Of a stretch of DNA of 64,000 bases, positions 7,397-14,681 are shown one piece after another (positions within the stretch are counted from its first letter, which is position 1; every line of letters begins with the position of its first letter). A program made the translations under genes and the position numbers. The notes beneath the pieces are model-generated. The model ran no database searches. It saw nothing but the letters and a program-made list of their open reading frames with translations, and was not told the origin of the DNA. This DNA is from Nitrospirota bacterium (GTDB lineage: Bacteria > Nitrospirota > Nitrospiria > Nitrospirales > Nitrospiraceae): positions 288,076 through 352,075 of the forward strand of contig SCVN01000015.1 of NCBI GenBank assembly GCA_004296885.1, given 5' to 3'.

Positions 7397-9118
7397 TTCG
7401 CTGAATTGGATGGCATGGAGCCGCTTATACAGCCCTCCGTGCCGGAGCAACTCCTCATGCGAGCCGGCCTCTACGAGGCGGCCCCGCTCCAGCACGACGA
7501 TCCGATCGGCCTTCTGCACCGTCGCCAGACGGTGGGCGATTACCAGCGTCGTGCGGTTCTTCATCAAGTTGGCCATCGCCAGCTGCACGATCCGCTCGGA
7601 CTCGGCATCCAGGGAGGACGTGGCTTCATCCAGAATCAAAAGCGGAGGGTCTCGAAGAATGGCGCGGGCGATGGCGAGCCGCTGCCGCTCGCCGCCCGAC
7701 AACTTGACCCCGTTCTCCCCGATCAGCGTGGCATAGCCCTCAGGCAGACGCCTGACGAACTCGTCCGCGTAGGCTGCCTTTGCCGCCTCCGTCACCTCCC
7801 GGTCGGTCGCATCCGCCCGGCCATACGCGATGTTGTTCCGCACGGAATCGTCGAACAGGACCGTGCTTTGCGACACGATTCCGATCTGCCGGCGCAGGGA
7901 CGCCAGCGTGCCGCCCCGGATATCCTGACCATCAAGCAGGATGGCGCCCTCCGTGGGATCGTAAAATCTCGGCACCAGGCTGACCAGCGTGCTCTTGCCA
8001 GCCCCGCTGCTGCCGACCAGGGCGACGATCTCCCCGGCCCTGACCGTCAAGTCGATCCCGGCCAGGGCGGGCCTGTCGGTCCCCTCGTACTGAAACGTCA
8101 CCCCCTTGAACTCCAATGTCCGGTTGATGGCGGAGAGTTCACGTCGCCCCCGATCCCGCGCCTGCTCCGTTTCCAGGTCCAGCACGGCGAAGACCCGCTC
8201 CGCTCCGGCCAAGGCCTGTTGGACCGTATTGTTGGCCCCGGCCAGGCGCCGGATCGGGGTATAGGCCATGAACATCGCGGCCAGGAACGAAAAAAACGCC
8301 CCCGGCGTCATGGCTCCACGGATCACCAGATAGCCGCCGTACCAGATGATGGCCGCCACGCCCACCACACCGATCACTTCCATATGCGAGGAGGCCAGAG
8401 AGGACACTTGAATCGCCTTCATCGCCGTACGCAGATAGGCTTTATTGCTGCGCGCGAAGCGGTCGGTCTCGGCCTCTTCGCAACCGAACGCTTTCACGAT
8501 TCGGATGCCGGTCAACGACTCCTGCAGTGAGGAAGTCATGTTCCCGACTTGTTCCTGTCCGCTCGACGCCAATCCCCTCAGCCGCTTTCCCATACGGACC
8601 ATCGTCAACGAAGAAATCGGCACCACCACGACCGAGACGGCCGCCAACTTCCAGTTTTGGTAAAAGATCACCCCCAGCATGGCCAAAAACGTCAGTCCCT
8701 GCTGGAACAAATCCTTGAGCACGCCGGCGACGGCATTCGCCATGAGGCTAACGTCGTTGAAGACGCGGGACATCAGGCGGCCGGAGGTATTGGCATCGTG
8801 AAAGCCGACGGGCAGCCGCATGAGATGGAGAAACAGCTCCTCACGGATATCCGCCACCGCGCGCGTGCCCACGTAGTTCATCAGGTAGCTTTGCCCGTAG
8901 TTGAACAGGCCCTTCAGCGCCGCCACCGCCAGGATCGCGACCGGCAGCACCATGAGCATCCATTCGTCTTTCTTGATGAAAATGTCGTCCAGAACCGGAC
9001 GGACCAGCCAGGCGTAGGCGCCCGACAGGCCCGCCACCAGGGCCGAGCAGACAAAGGCCGCACCCAGCCTCACCCGGTAGCGGACAAGGTACCGCATGAG
9101 CCGAACAAACACCTTCAT
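7373..9118 (-). CDS. msbA: Lipid A export ATP-binding/permease protein
   Basis: 581 residues from ATG 9118, which overlaps the lpxB stop as ATGA; longer in-frame readings only translate lpxB in another frame. Residues ~1-320 form the six-helix exporter domain (VRLMRYLVRYRVRLG at the start). Residues ~340-575 are the ABC domain with Walker A GSSGAGKST, signature LSGGERQRL, Walker B LLILDEATSSLD and switch His IAHRLAT. As a homodimer it flips core-lipid A across the inner membrane. Length is normal for MsbA. The last residues are encoded by a palindromic repeat and are unlikely to matter. Placement directly after lpxB supports MsbA over a multidrug exporter. Confidence 0.92.
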   Translation of the reverse strand: MKVFVRLMRYLVRYRVRLGAAFVCSALVAGLSGAYAWLVRPVLDDIFIKKDEWMLMVLPVAILAVAALKGLFNYGQSYLMNYVGTRAVADIREELFLHLMRLPVGFHDANTSGRLMSRVFNDVSLMANAVAGVLKDLFQQGLTFLAMLGVIFYQNWKLAAVSVVVVPISSLTMVRMGKRLRGLASSGQEQVGNMTSSLQESLTGIRIVKAFGCEEAETDRFARSNKAYLRTAMKAIQVSSLASSHMEVIGVVGVAAIIWYGGYLVIRGAMTPGAFFSFLAAMFMAYTPIRRLAGANNTVQQALAGAERVFAVLDLETEQARDRGRRELSAINRTLEFKGVTFQYEGTDRPALAGIDLTVRAGEIVALVGSSGAGKSTLVSLVPRFYDPTEGAILLDGQDIRGGTLASLRRQIGIVSQSTVLFDDSVRNNIAYGRADATDREVTEAAKAAYADEFVRRLPEGYATLIGENGVKLSGGERQRLAIARAILRDPPLLILDEATSSLDAESERIVQLAMANLMKNRTTLVIAHRLATVQKADRIVVLERGRLVEAGSHEELLRHGGLYKRLHAIQFSETTMTAER

Positions 9119-10254
9119 GGCGAACACTCCGCCAGAATCGCCTCCGCCGCGCGTCTGGAGGCGCCCGGGGTGCCGAGCGCGGCCCGGACCTCCTTGAACG
9201 CATCCTTCATGGCTCGATTCGCCTCCTCGTCGGACAACAGCCGACCGGCTTCCTCCGCAAGACGGTCGGGCGTCGCGTCGTACTGGATCAACTCCGGCAT
9301 GATGCTCCGGCCCGCCACCAGGTTGGCAAGTCCGATCCACCGGACCTTCACCAGTGCCCGCGCAACCCGGTAGGTCAACCACGTGGTCCGATACAGGAGC
9401 ACCGTGGGCGTTCCAATCACCGCCGCCTGCAACGTCGCCGTCCCGGAGGCGGCCAGCAGCAGGTCGGACGCCGCCATCACCTCATGGGGCTGATCCCGGA
9501 TGACCTGCACCTTCACGCCGGCCCCGGCGATCAACTCGTCGATGAGCCCGGACGACACCGAGGAGGCCTGCGCCAGGAGAAAAGTGAGCGGACCGCCCGG
9601 CAGGCCGGATCGGTTTAGAAGGGAGGCGGCTTCGAGCATGACCGGAAACAAGTCGCGCACCTCCCGCTCCCGGCTCCCCGGCAACAACCCGACGACCCGG
9701 GCGCCCGGTTCGACCCCGAAGCGCCGACGCAGGTCGGACCGGTCATAGGCGGGCGCGACCGCGTCCAACACCGGATGCCCCACGAACCGGCACGGCACCG
9801 CGGCGCGCCGGTAGATCGCCTCTTCGAACGGCAGGATGACCAGCACCAGATCCACCACCCGCTTGATCAGATGAATCCGGCTGGCATGCCAGGCCCAGAT
9901 CTGCGGAGCGATGTAGTAGATGGTCCGATGCCCGGCCCGTTTGGCCGCTCGGGCCAGTCGCAAGTTCAGCCCGGGATTGTCGATGAACACGACGGCGTCC
10001 AGCCGGTTTTCCTTGAAGAAGCGCGCCAGCGTACGGTACGTGCGGAACGCCTGCCGGAGCTGAGCCAGCCCGGGGAGCCCCATCGCGTCCAGCCGCTCGA
10101 TGCCCTTCATCAATTGGACGCCGGCCGCGGCCATCTTGCTTCCCCCGACTCCGAGCAGCTCAAGGTCCGGTCGTTGAGCCTTCAACGCCACAGCCAAGTT
10201 GGCCCCATGCAAGTCCCCCGAAGCCTCGCCCGTAACGATCAGAATCCGCGGCAT
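9115..10254 (-). CDS. lpxB: Lipid-A-disaccharide synthase
   Basis: 379 residues, family 19 glycosyltransferase. GEASGD at residues 9-14 is the LpxB signature. FIDNPGLNLRLARAAKR and YYIAPQIWAWHASR follow, then FVGHPVLD, LLPGSREREV and a C-terminal LLAASGTATLQAAVIGTP. It condenses UDP-2,3-diacylglucosamine with lipid X at the inner membrane. The stop overlaps the msbA start by 4 bp. Upstream, about 80 bp separate it from the oxidoreductase gene, with a weakly palindromic stretch between them. Confidence 0.95.
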   Translation of the reverse strand: MPRILIVTGEASGDLHGANLAVALKAQRPDLELLGVGGSKMAAAGVQLMKGIERLDAMGLPGLAQLRQAFRTYRTLARFFKENRLDAVVFIDNPGLNLRLARAAKRAGHRTIYYIAPQIWAWHASRIHLIKRVVDLVLVILPFEEAIYRRAAVPCRFVGHPVLDAVAPAYDRSDLRRRFGVEPGARVVGLLPGSREREVRDLFPVMLEAASLLNRSGLPGGPLTFLLAQASSVSSGLIDELIAGAGVKVQVIRDQPHEVMAASDLLLAASGTATLQAAVIGTPTVLLYRTTWLTYRVARALVKVRWIGLANLVAGRSIMPELIQYDATPDRLAEEAGRLLSDEEANRAMKDAFKEVRAALGTPGASRRAAEAILAECSP

Positions 10255-10262
10255 GGCGACAA

Positions 10263-10352
10263 CCGTGCGACATCAGGCCTCAGGCGTAAGAATCGCCACG
10301 GCCCTTTGACTGATCCATGTCCTTCTCCCAACCCTTCACCCCTCACGTGGTG
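10263..10352. repeat. Degenerate palindromic word repeat between lpxB and the oxidoreductase (tentative)
   Basis: CATCAGGCCTCAGGCGTAAG on the left and CCCTTCACCCCTCACG on the right are loosely complementary and resemble the GTGAGGCGTGAAG words of the element at 6577. The match is poor, so membership of the same repeat family is uncertain. Confidence 0.3.
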
Positions 10353-11298
10353 CATGGTGGCGCTGCGCGAAGGCCCCGATCGCATCCAACACCCGATATG
10401 CCAAGTCCAACGCTGCAGCCCCGTCCGCTCCGGTGACCGGAGGCGGCTGTCCGGTCGCGCAGGCAACAAGAAACGCCTCCAACTCCAGCTTCAGCGGTTC
10501 GTCCTCGCTTCCCTTGACCGACTCCGTTTCAAGGACGGGCCGTTCCCCCGCCCCGGTTCGCCGGCGGCAGACCATGCCCTGGCGCGTCTGGAAATCCACC
10601 GACAGGTAGGCGTCCCGCTGAAACAGCCGGAGCCGCCGCATACGGGAGGTGGAGACGCGACTGGCCGTAAGATTGGCGACGCAGCCGCTCTGAAACTCGA
10701 TCCGGGCGTTGGCGATATCATTGCTCGACGTCAGGACCGGCACGCCGGCGGCGCGGATGTCCTCGACCGGCCCCGGCTGCATGGAGAGGACCAGATCCAA
10801 GTCGTGAATCATCAGGTCCAGCACCACGTCCACATCCGTGCCCCGCTCGCCGAACGGGCTCAGCCGGTGACACTCGATGAAGACCGGCTTCCCGATGTGA
10901 GGACGCATGGCTTGCATGACCGGATTGAATCGTTCGATATGGCCGACCTGCAGCACCAGCTTCCGTTGCTGCGCCAGCTCGACCAGTTCCCAGGCCTCAA
11001 CCGGCGTGACGGCGATGGGTTTTTCCACCAGAACGTGGACCCCGGCCTCAAGACAGGCTTTGACGACTTCGTAATGGGCCGAGGTCGTCGCCGCGACGCT
11101 GACCGCCTCCACCTGTTTCAGCAGCGCGGGCAGATCCGCCATCACGGATGCGCCGTGCCGACCCGCAATCAACGCGGCCCGCGGTGCATCGGCATCCACC
11201 AGGCCGATCAAACGGGAACCGGGCAGACTCGCGTAGAGGCGGGCATGGTGTTGGCCCAGGTGTCCGACCCCGATGACCCCGACCCGTAACGGTGTCAC
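10336..11298 (-). CDS. Gfo/Idh/MocA-family NAD(P)-dependent sugar oxidoreductase, possible GnnA
   Basis: 320 residues. The N-terminus RVGVIGVGHLGQHHARLYA is a dinucleotide-binding Rossmann motif, and GVHVLVEKPIAVT is the family EKP catalytic signature at about residue 95. The C-terminal alpha/beta domain includes DLMIHDLDLVLS. It sits between lpxI and lpxB inside the lipid A operon. In Acidithiobacillus the homologous family member GnnA lies between lpxA and lpxB and, with aminotransferase GnnB, makes UDP-GlcNAc3N for amide-linked lipid A. That makes GnnA a reasonable guess, but no gnnB is visible in this window, so the substrate is unproven. Confidence 0.72.
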   Translation of the reverse strand: MTPLRVGVIGVGHLGQHHARLYASLPGSRLIGLVDADAPRAALIAGRHGASVMADLPALLKQVEAVSVAATTSAHYEVVKACLEAGVHVLVEKPIAVTPVEAWELVELAQQRKLVLQVGHIERFNPVMQAMRPHIGKPVFIECHRLSPFGERGTDVDVVLDLMIHDLDLVLSMQPGPVEDIRAAGVPVLTSSNDIANARIEFQSGCVANLTASRVSTSRMRRLRLFQRDAYLSVDFQTRQGMVCRRRTGAGERPVLETESVKGSEDEPLKLELEAFLVACATGQPPPVTGADGAAALDLAYRVLDAIGAFAQRHHAPREG

Positions 11299-12155
11299 GG
11301 TCTCGGCTCACCCGCAAGCCCGACGACGGCGATCCCCGCCCGTTCCGCCTGCGCCAACATCTCGACCCGGTCCAACAAGACGCTGCGTCCAACCTCCAAC
11401 ACCAGCGCCGACGCCTTGACCGACTGCATGGCGGCGATGGTCTTGGGGCCGGCGGCCGGCAAATCGAACCGGAGGTCCTGCTGCGGCTTGCAGCGCTTGA
11501 CCACCACCGCTCCCTCTTTCGCCAGAGTCCCGCCGCGCCGGATCGCCTCATCCGTTCCTTCCACCGCTTCCACCGCAACGACAACCCGGTCTTTCACGAC
11601 TACGCATTGGCCGATATCGAGCACGCCGATCTCCCGGGCCACGTCCCAGCCGTAACGAATATCCTCCCACTCCCGTTCGCTGGGCTGACGGGACGTCTGC
11701 ACCCCCTCCTCCATCAGCACCCCGGTGAGGCCGAAGGTCGATTCGCGGATTTGAATGCCCTCCCGCTCCAGCTCCGCCGCAAATTCGCGCAGGATGCCAT
11801 CGTCCTTCCAATGCTTCAGGCGGCCGAAAATCGCCAGCGCCCGGAGGTCCGGCCGGACCGTCGTGAACACGTGCGTCTTACTGATGCCACCCAGCATCAC
11901 CGCCTGCCGCACCCCGTCTTCCTTCAGCGCCTCGATCAGCTTGTTGAACTGGCCGACTTTGATCCAGTGGATTCGATCCACGTACTGCGCCAACTCGGGC
12001 TCCGTCTCCCCGATATGCGCCACGGCGGATACCGTGTAGCCCAGCCGCTTGACGTTCTCGGCAAAGATGATGGGGAACCGCCCGTTGCCGGCGATGAGCC
12101 CGATGCAATCTCCCTTCGCCTGCGGCGCGTTTCTCTGAGCGTAGGCCTCTGGCAC
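11295..12155 (-). CDS. lpxI: UDP-2,3-diacylglucosamine pyrophosphatase, LpxI type
   Basis: 286 residues of the LpxI family (formerly DUF1009). IGLIAGNGRFPIIFAEN near the N-terminus, VGQFNKLIEALK and VMLGGISK are family hallmarks, and the C-terminal half has AVEGTDEAIRRGG and KPQQDLRFDLPAAGP. It hydrolyses UDP-2,3-diacylglucosamine to lipid X at the membrane surface and replaces the unrelated LpxH found in enterobacteria. It lies between lpxA (gap 3 bp) and the oxidoreductase (4-bp overlap), in the pathway order expected for the Raetz pathway. Confidence 0.92.
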   Translation of the reverse strand: MPEAYAQRNAPQAKGDCIGLIAGNGRFPIIFAENVKRLGYTVSAVAHIGETEPELAQYVDRIHWIKVGQFNKLIEALKEDGVRQAVMLGGISKTHVFTTVRPDLRALAIFGRLKHWKDDGILREFAAELEREGIQIRESTFGLTGVLMEEGVQTSRQPSEREWEDIRYGWDVAREIGVLDIGQCVVVKDRVVVAVEAVEGTDEAIRRGGTLAKEGAVVVKRCKPQQDLRFDLPAAGPKTIAAMQSVKASALVLEVGRSVLLDRVEMLAQAERAGIAVVGLAGEPRP

Positions 12156-12158
12156 GGG

Positions 12159-12962
12159 CTACTCCTCGTTCTCCTCGTCCTTGCTGAGCGAGCGGCAAAT
12201 ACCCCGCTTGGACCCGTCCAGAAACGCCACCAGAGCCATCACATCCTGCTGGTCTTTGAACTCCTCCTTGACCTGCTTCACCGCTTCGGCCAGCCGCAGC
12301 CCGGACCGGAACAAGAGTTGATAGGCCTGTTTCAGTCCGCGGATACGCTCCGCGGAAAACCCGTGGCGCCGCAGCCCGATGGAGTTCAGACCGTGGAGCC
12401 TGGCCCGATCGCCGCTGGCCCGCGTGAACGACGGCACGTCCTGCGCGACGGCGGCACACCCGCCGACCATGGCATAGTCGCCGATGCGCACATATTGATG
12501 AATGCCCGCCAAGCCGCCGATAACCGCGTGATCGCCAATGGTAATATGGCCGGCCAGATTCGCCGAGTTCGCCATAATGATGTGATTGCCAAGCAGACAA
12601 TCGTGGGCGATGTGCGAATAGGCCATGAGAAAATTCATGTTGCCCAGTTTCGTCAGCCCCCCGCCTTCGACCGTGGCACGATTGACCGTGACGTACTCCC
12701 TGAGCACGTTGTCGTGGCCGATGACAACCCGGGTCGGCTCGCCCTTGTAGTGCAGATGCTGGGGCGGAGTTCCGATCGACGCAAAGGGCCATACGGTGCA
12801 CCGCTCGCCGATTTCGGTCCATCCGTCCACCACCACGTGTGACACCAGCCGGGTGGCCCGGCCGATCCGCACATGCTCGCCGATCACACAATAGGGCCCG
12901 ACCTCCACATCCGGCCCCAATTCAGCCTTTGGATGCACCACCGCCGTCGGATGAATCTGCAC
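12159..12962 (-). CDS. lpxA: UDP-N-acetylglucosamine acyltransferase
   Basis: 267 residues with a left-handed beta-helix of hexapeptide repeats (residues ~1-190, many I/V-G-x-x-x-x units) and a C-terminal helical domain. MAYSHIAHDCLLGN contains the catalytic His equivalent to E. coli His125. It performs the first, reversible acyl transfer from acyl-ACP to the UDP-sugar in the cytoplasm. If the oxidoreductase downstream is a GnnA, this LpxA could prefer the 3-amino sugar, but that cannot be read from the sequence alone. The C-terminus ends with a short acidic tail. Downstream lpxI begins 3 bp later. Confidence 0.95.
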   Translation of the reverse strand: MQIHPTAVVHPKAELGPDVEVGPYCVIGEHVRIGRATRLVSHVVVDGWTEIGERCTVWPFASIGTPPQHLHYKGEPTRVVIGHDNVLREYVTVNRATVEGGGLTKLGNMNFLMAYSHIAHDCLLGNHIIMANSANLAGHITIGDHAVIGGLAGIHQYVRIGDYAMVGGCAAVAQDVPSFTRASGDRARLHGLNSIGLRRHGFSAERIRGLKQAYQLLFRSGLRLAEAVKQVKEEFKDQQDVMALVAFLDGSKRGICRSLSKDEENEE

Positions 12963-12995
12963 TCGTTCGCCTCCTCAGTAACGTCGCTTGTCTCC

Positions 12996-13050
12996 GTCGC
13001 TCATCCCGGACTGTGCGCTTCACGCGTTACGTGTCACGCTTCACGTCTTT
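12996..13050. repeat. Word-repeat tract (CACGCTTCACG-type) between fabZ and lpxA
   Basis: Near-tandem words CGCTTCACGCGTTACG and TGTCACGCTTCACG occur in one orientation; a convincing second arm is not seen. The tract encodes the last residues of FabZ (DVKRDT) and its stop. The words match those of the element at 6577-6676. Confidence 0.45.
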
Positions 13051-13515
13051 TTCTTCCGTCACCATGGCCGTCATCTCGGCTTCGCAGGCCACATCGGCCT
13101 CCACATAGGCCTTGCCGTGCATCTTCCAGAAGGGGGGACGCTTCTTCAGCACCTCCACCTCCAACCGCAGTTGATCCCCCGGCACAACCGGCCGGCGGAA
13201 TTTGGCGCCGTCCACCCCCGTCAGATAGACCACCGGCCGGCCGCCGGCCGGCGCAGACTTCAAGGACAGCACGCACCCGGCCTGGGCCAGGGCTTCCAGG
13301 ATCAGCACACCCGGCATGATCGGACGGCCGGGGAAATGTCCCTGGAAAAATGGTTCGTTGATCGTCACGTTCTTGATCGCGACGATCCGCTGCCCCGCCT
13401 CCCACTCTTTCACCCGGTCCACCAGCAGGAACGGATAGCGGTGGGGAAGGATGGCCAGAATCTCGTCGTGGTTCAAGGTCTTGCCCGCCTCGTCTCCGGC
13501 TCCCGTCGTCGCCAT
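13027..13515 (-). CDS. fabZ: 3-hydroxyacyl-ACP dehydratase
   Basis: 162 residues. [17 protein letters not shown] carries the active-site His and [23 protein letters not shown] the hot-dog-fold active-site helix with the catalytic Glu. It removes water from beta-hydroxyacyl-ACP in fatty acid synthesis and so competes with LpxA for hydroxyacyl-ACP, which explains its usual linkage with lpxA. Its start at 13515 is next to the skp stop. The C-terminal residues come from a repeat tract rather than conserved family sequence. Confidence 0.95.
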   Translation of the reverse strand: MATTGAGDEAGKTLNHDEILAILPHRYPFLLVDRVKEWEAGQRIVAIKNVTINEPFFQGHFPGRPIMPGVLILEALAQAGCVLSLKSAPAGGRPVVYLTGVDGAKFRRPVVPGDQLRLEVEVLKKRPPFWKMHGKAYVEADVACEAEMTAMVTEEKDVKRDT

Positions 13516-13516
13516 G

Positions 13517-14053
13517 CTACTTGTACCTCCGGTCGAATTCTTTGAGGACGGCCTCGGTCAGATCAACGGCCGGCTGGGCGTAAATGACGATCTTGAGCGT
13601 CGCGTCGCTGCCTTTGTCCAGCACGGCCGTGAACCCCTGCTTCTGCGCCACGTCGCCGACCACCTCTTTGATCTTCTTCTGATACTCGGCGTCCAGCTCT
13701 TTTTGCTTGGTCTGGACTTCGCGCTGAAAATCCTGAAGGCGGCGCTGGTAGCCCTCGTACTTGACCCGAAACCGCTCTTGTTTGTCCCGCTTGGCGGCCT
13801 CGCTGAGGTTCGGAGGGGACTCGCGCAAGTCCTTTTCGAGCCCTTGCATCTCCTCGCTATCGGCGGCCAGAATCCGCTGGCGGCTCACCGAAAACTCTTT
13901 CAGCGTCTCCAGAGCCCGCTTCCCGGCCACGCTCCGCTCCACCACCGCCTGCTGATCCACCACCGCGACCTTGATCGTATCAGCCGCCTCGCCTGCCCCG
14001 GCCAGGCCCAGCGTCAGCACCACCCCCAGCGCGCTCCACCCTGCTCGCCTCAT
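13517..14053 (-). CDS. skp: Periplasmic chaperone Skp/OmpH family
   Basis: 178 residues from ATG 14053 ([23 protein letters not shown]), preceded by a good ribosome site AAAGGAG; an upstream in-frame start lacks one. A Sec signal peptide with cleavage near GEA-A is followed by [15 protein letters not shown] and a long coiled coil (~60-145) rich in K/E/Q, ending in a short beta-strand region. This is the Skp/OmpH jellyfish architecture that holds unfolded outer membrane proteins for BamA. Length is typical. It is one of two Skp-like genes in tandem; the other is a lipoprotein. Confidence 0.88.
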   Translation of the reverse strand: MRRAGWSALGVVLTLGLAGAGEAADTIKVAVVDQQAVVERSVAGKRALETLKEFSVSRQRILAADSEEMQGLEKDLRESPPNLSEAAKRDKQERFRVKYEGYQRRLQDFQREVQTKQKELDAEYQKKIKEVVGDVAQKQGFTAVLDKGSDATLKIVIYAQPAVDLTEAVLKEFDRRYK

Positions 14054-14110
14054 ACCCACTCCTTTCACCCTCCACCGGCCTGTGACGTTCCCCATTGCCT
14101 ATGGCCCTAC

Positions 14111-14656
14111 TTACGGCGTTGCCTTGTTCATTTCGTCGATAACTTTGGCGGTGATATCCAGCGACGCATCGCTGTAAGGGACCGGCGCCCCGCGGCCCTT
14201 CTCGAACACGACAAGCAAGCCGAGTTGTTGCGCCACCTTCGCCACCGCCCGATCTGCCTTCTCCCTGAACCCTTCCTGCACTTCCTTCTGCTTCTCCTGC
14301 ACCTCGCGGCTGAGTTCACCGGCCTTCTGCTGAAACTCCGCCGCGCGGCGGCGAAACTGCTCCTCCCGCTCCCGTTTGGCGGTTTCACTCAACACGCTGG
14401 CCTGTTTGGTGAAGTCCTCCTGCAGACGCTTGAGTTCTTTTTCCTCCAACTCGACCAGCGCCTCACGATTTTTGATGAACGAATTCAGCGAATCCAGATT
14501 TTTTTTGCCGAGCGTGGTGTCGGTGAAGACCTTCTGGAATTCGACCAGGCCGATCTTGGTCGCCGACTGCATCGTCCCGGCGGTCCCGCAACCGGCAACC
14601 CCCACCAAGACCAAGGCCAGAAACGGGCCGGAACGAATCATGCGATGCCCTCTCAT
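14111..14656 (-). CDS. Skp/OmpH-like lipoprotein
   Basis: 181 residues from ATG 14656. A second ATG at 14641 with GAGAGGG upstream would give a compact signal MIRSGPFLALVLVGVAGC and may be the true start. VAGC is a lipobox, so the mature protein should be a lipid-anchored Skp homologue, unlike soluble Skp. After the lipobox come KIGLVEFQKVFTDTTLGKK, a coiled coil (~60-145) and the family C-terminal strand. It lies between bamA and skp, so a role in outer membrane protein assembly at a membrane surface is likely. The residue after Cys is Gly, not Asp, so Lol sorting to the outer membrane is plausible. Confidence 0.85.
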   Translation of the reverse strand: MRGHRMIRSGPFLALVLVGVAGCGTAGTMQSATKIGLVEFQKVFTDTTLGKKNLDSLNSFIKNREALVELEEKELKRLQEDFTKQASVLSETAKREREEQFRRRAAEFQQKAGELSREVQEKQKEVQEGFREKADRAVAKVAQQLGLLVVFEKGRGAPVPYSDASLDITAKVIDEMNKATP

Positions 14657-14681
14657 TGATCAGATTCTCCTGCGCAAGCTA

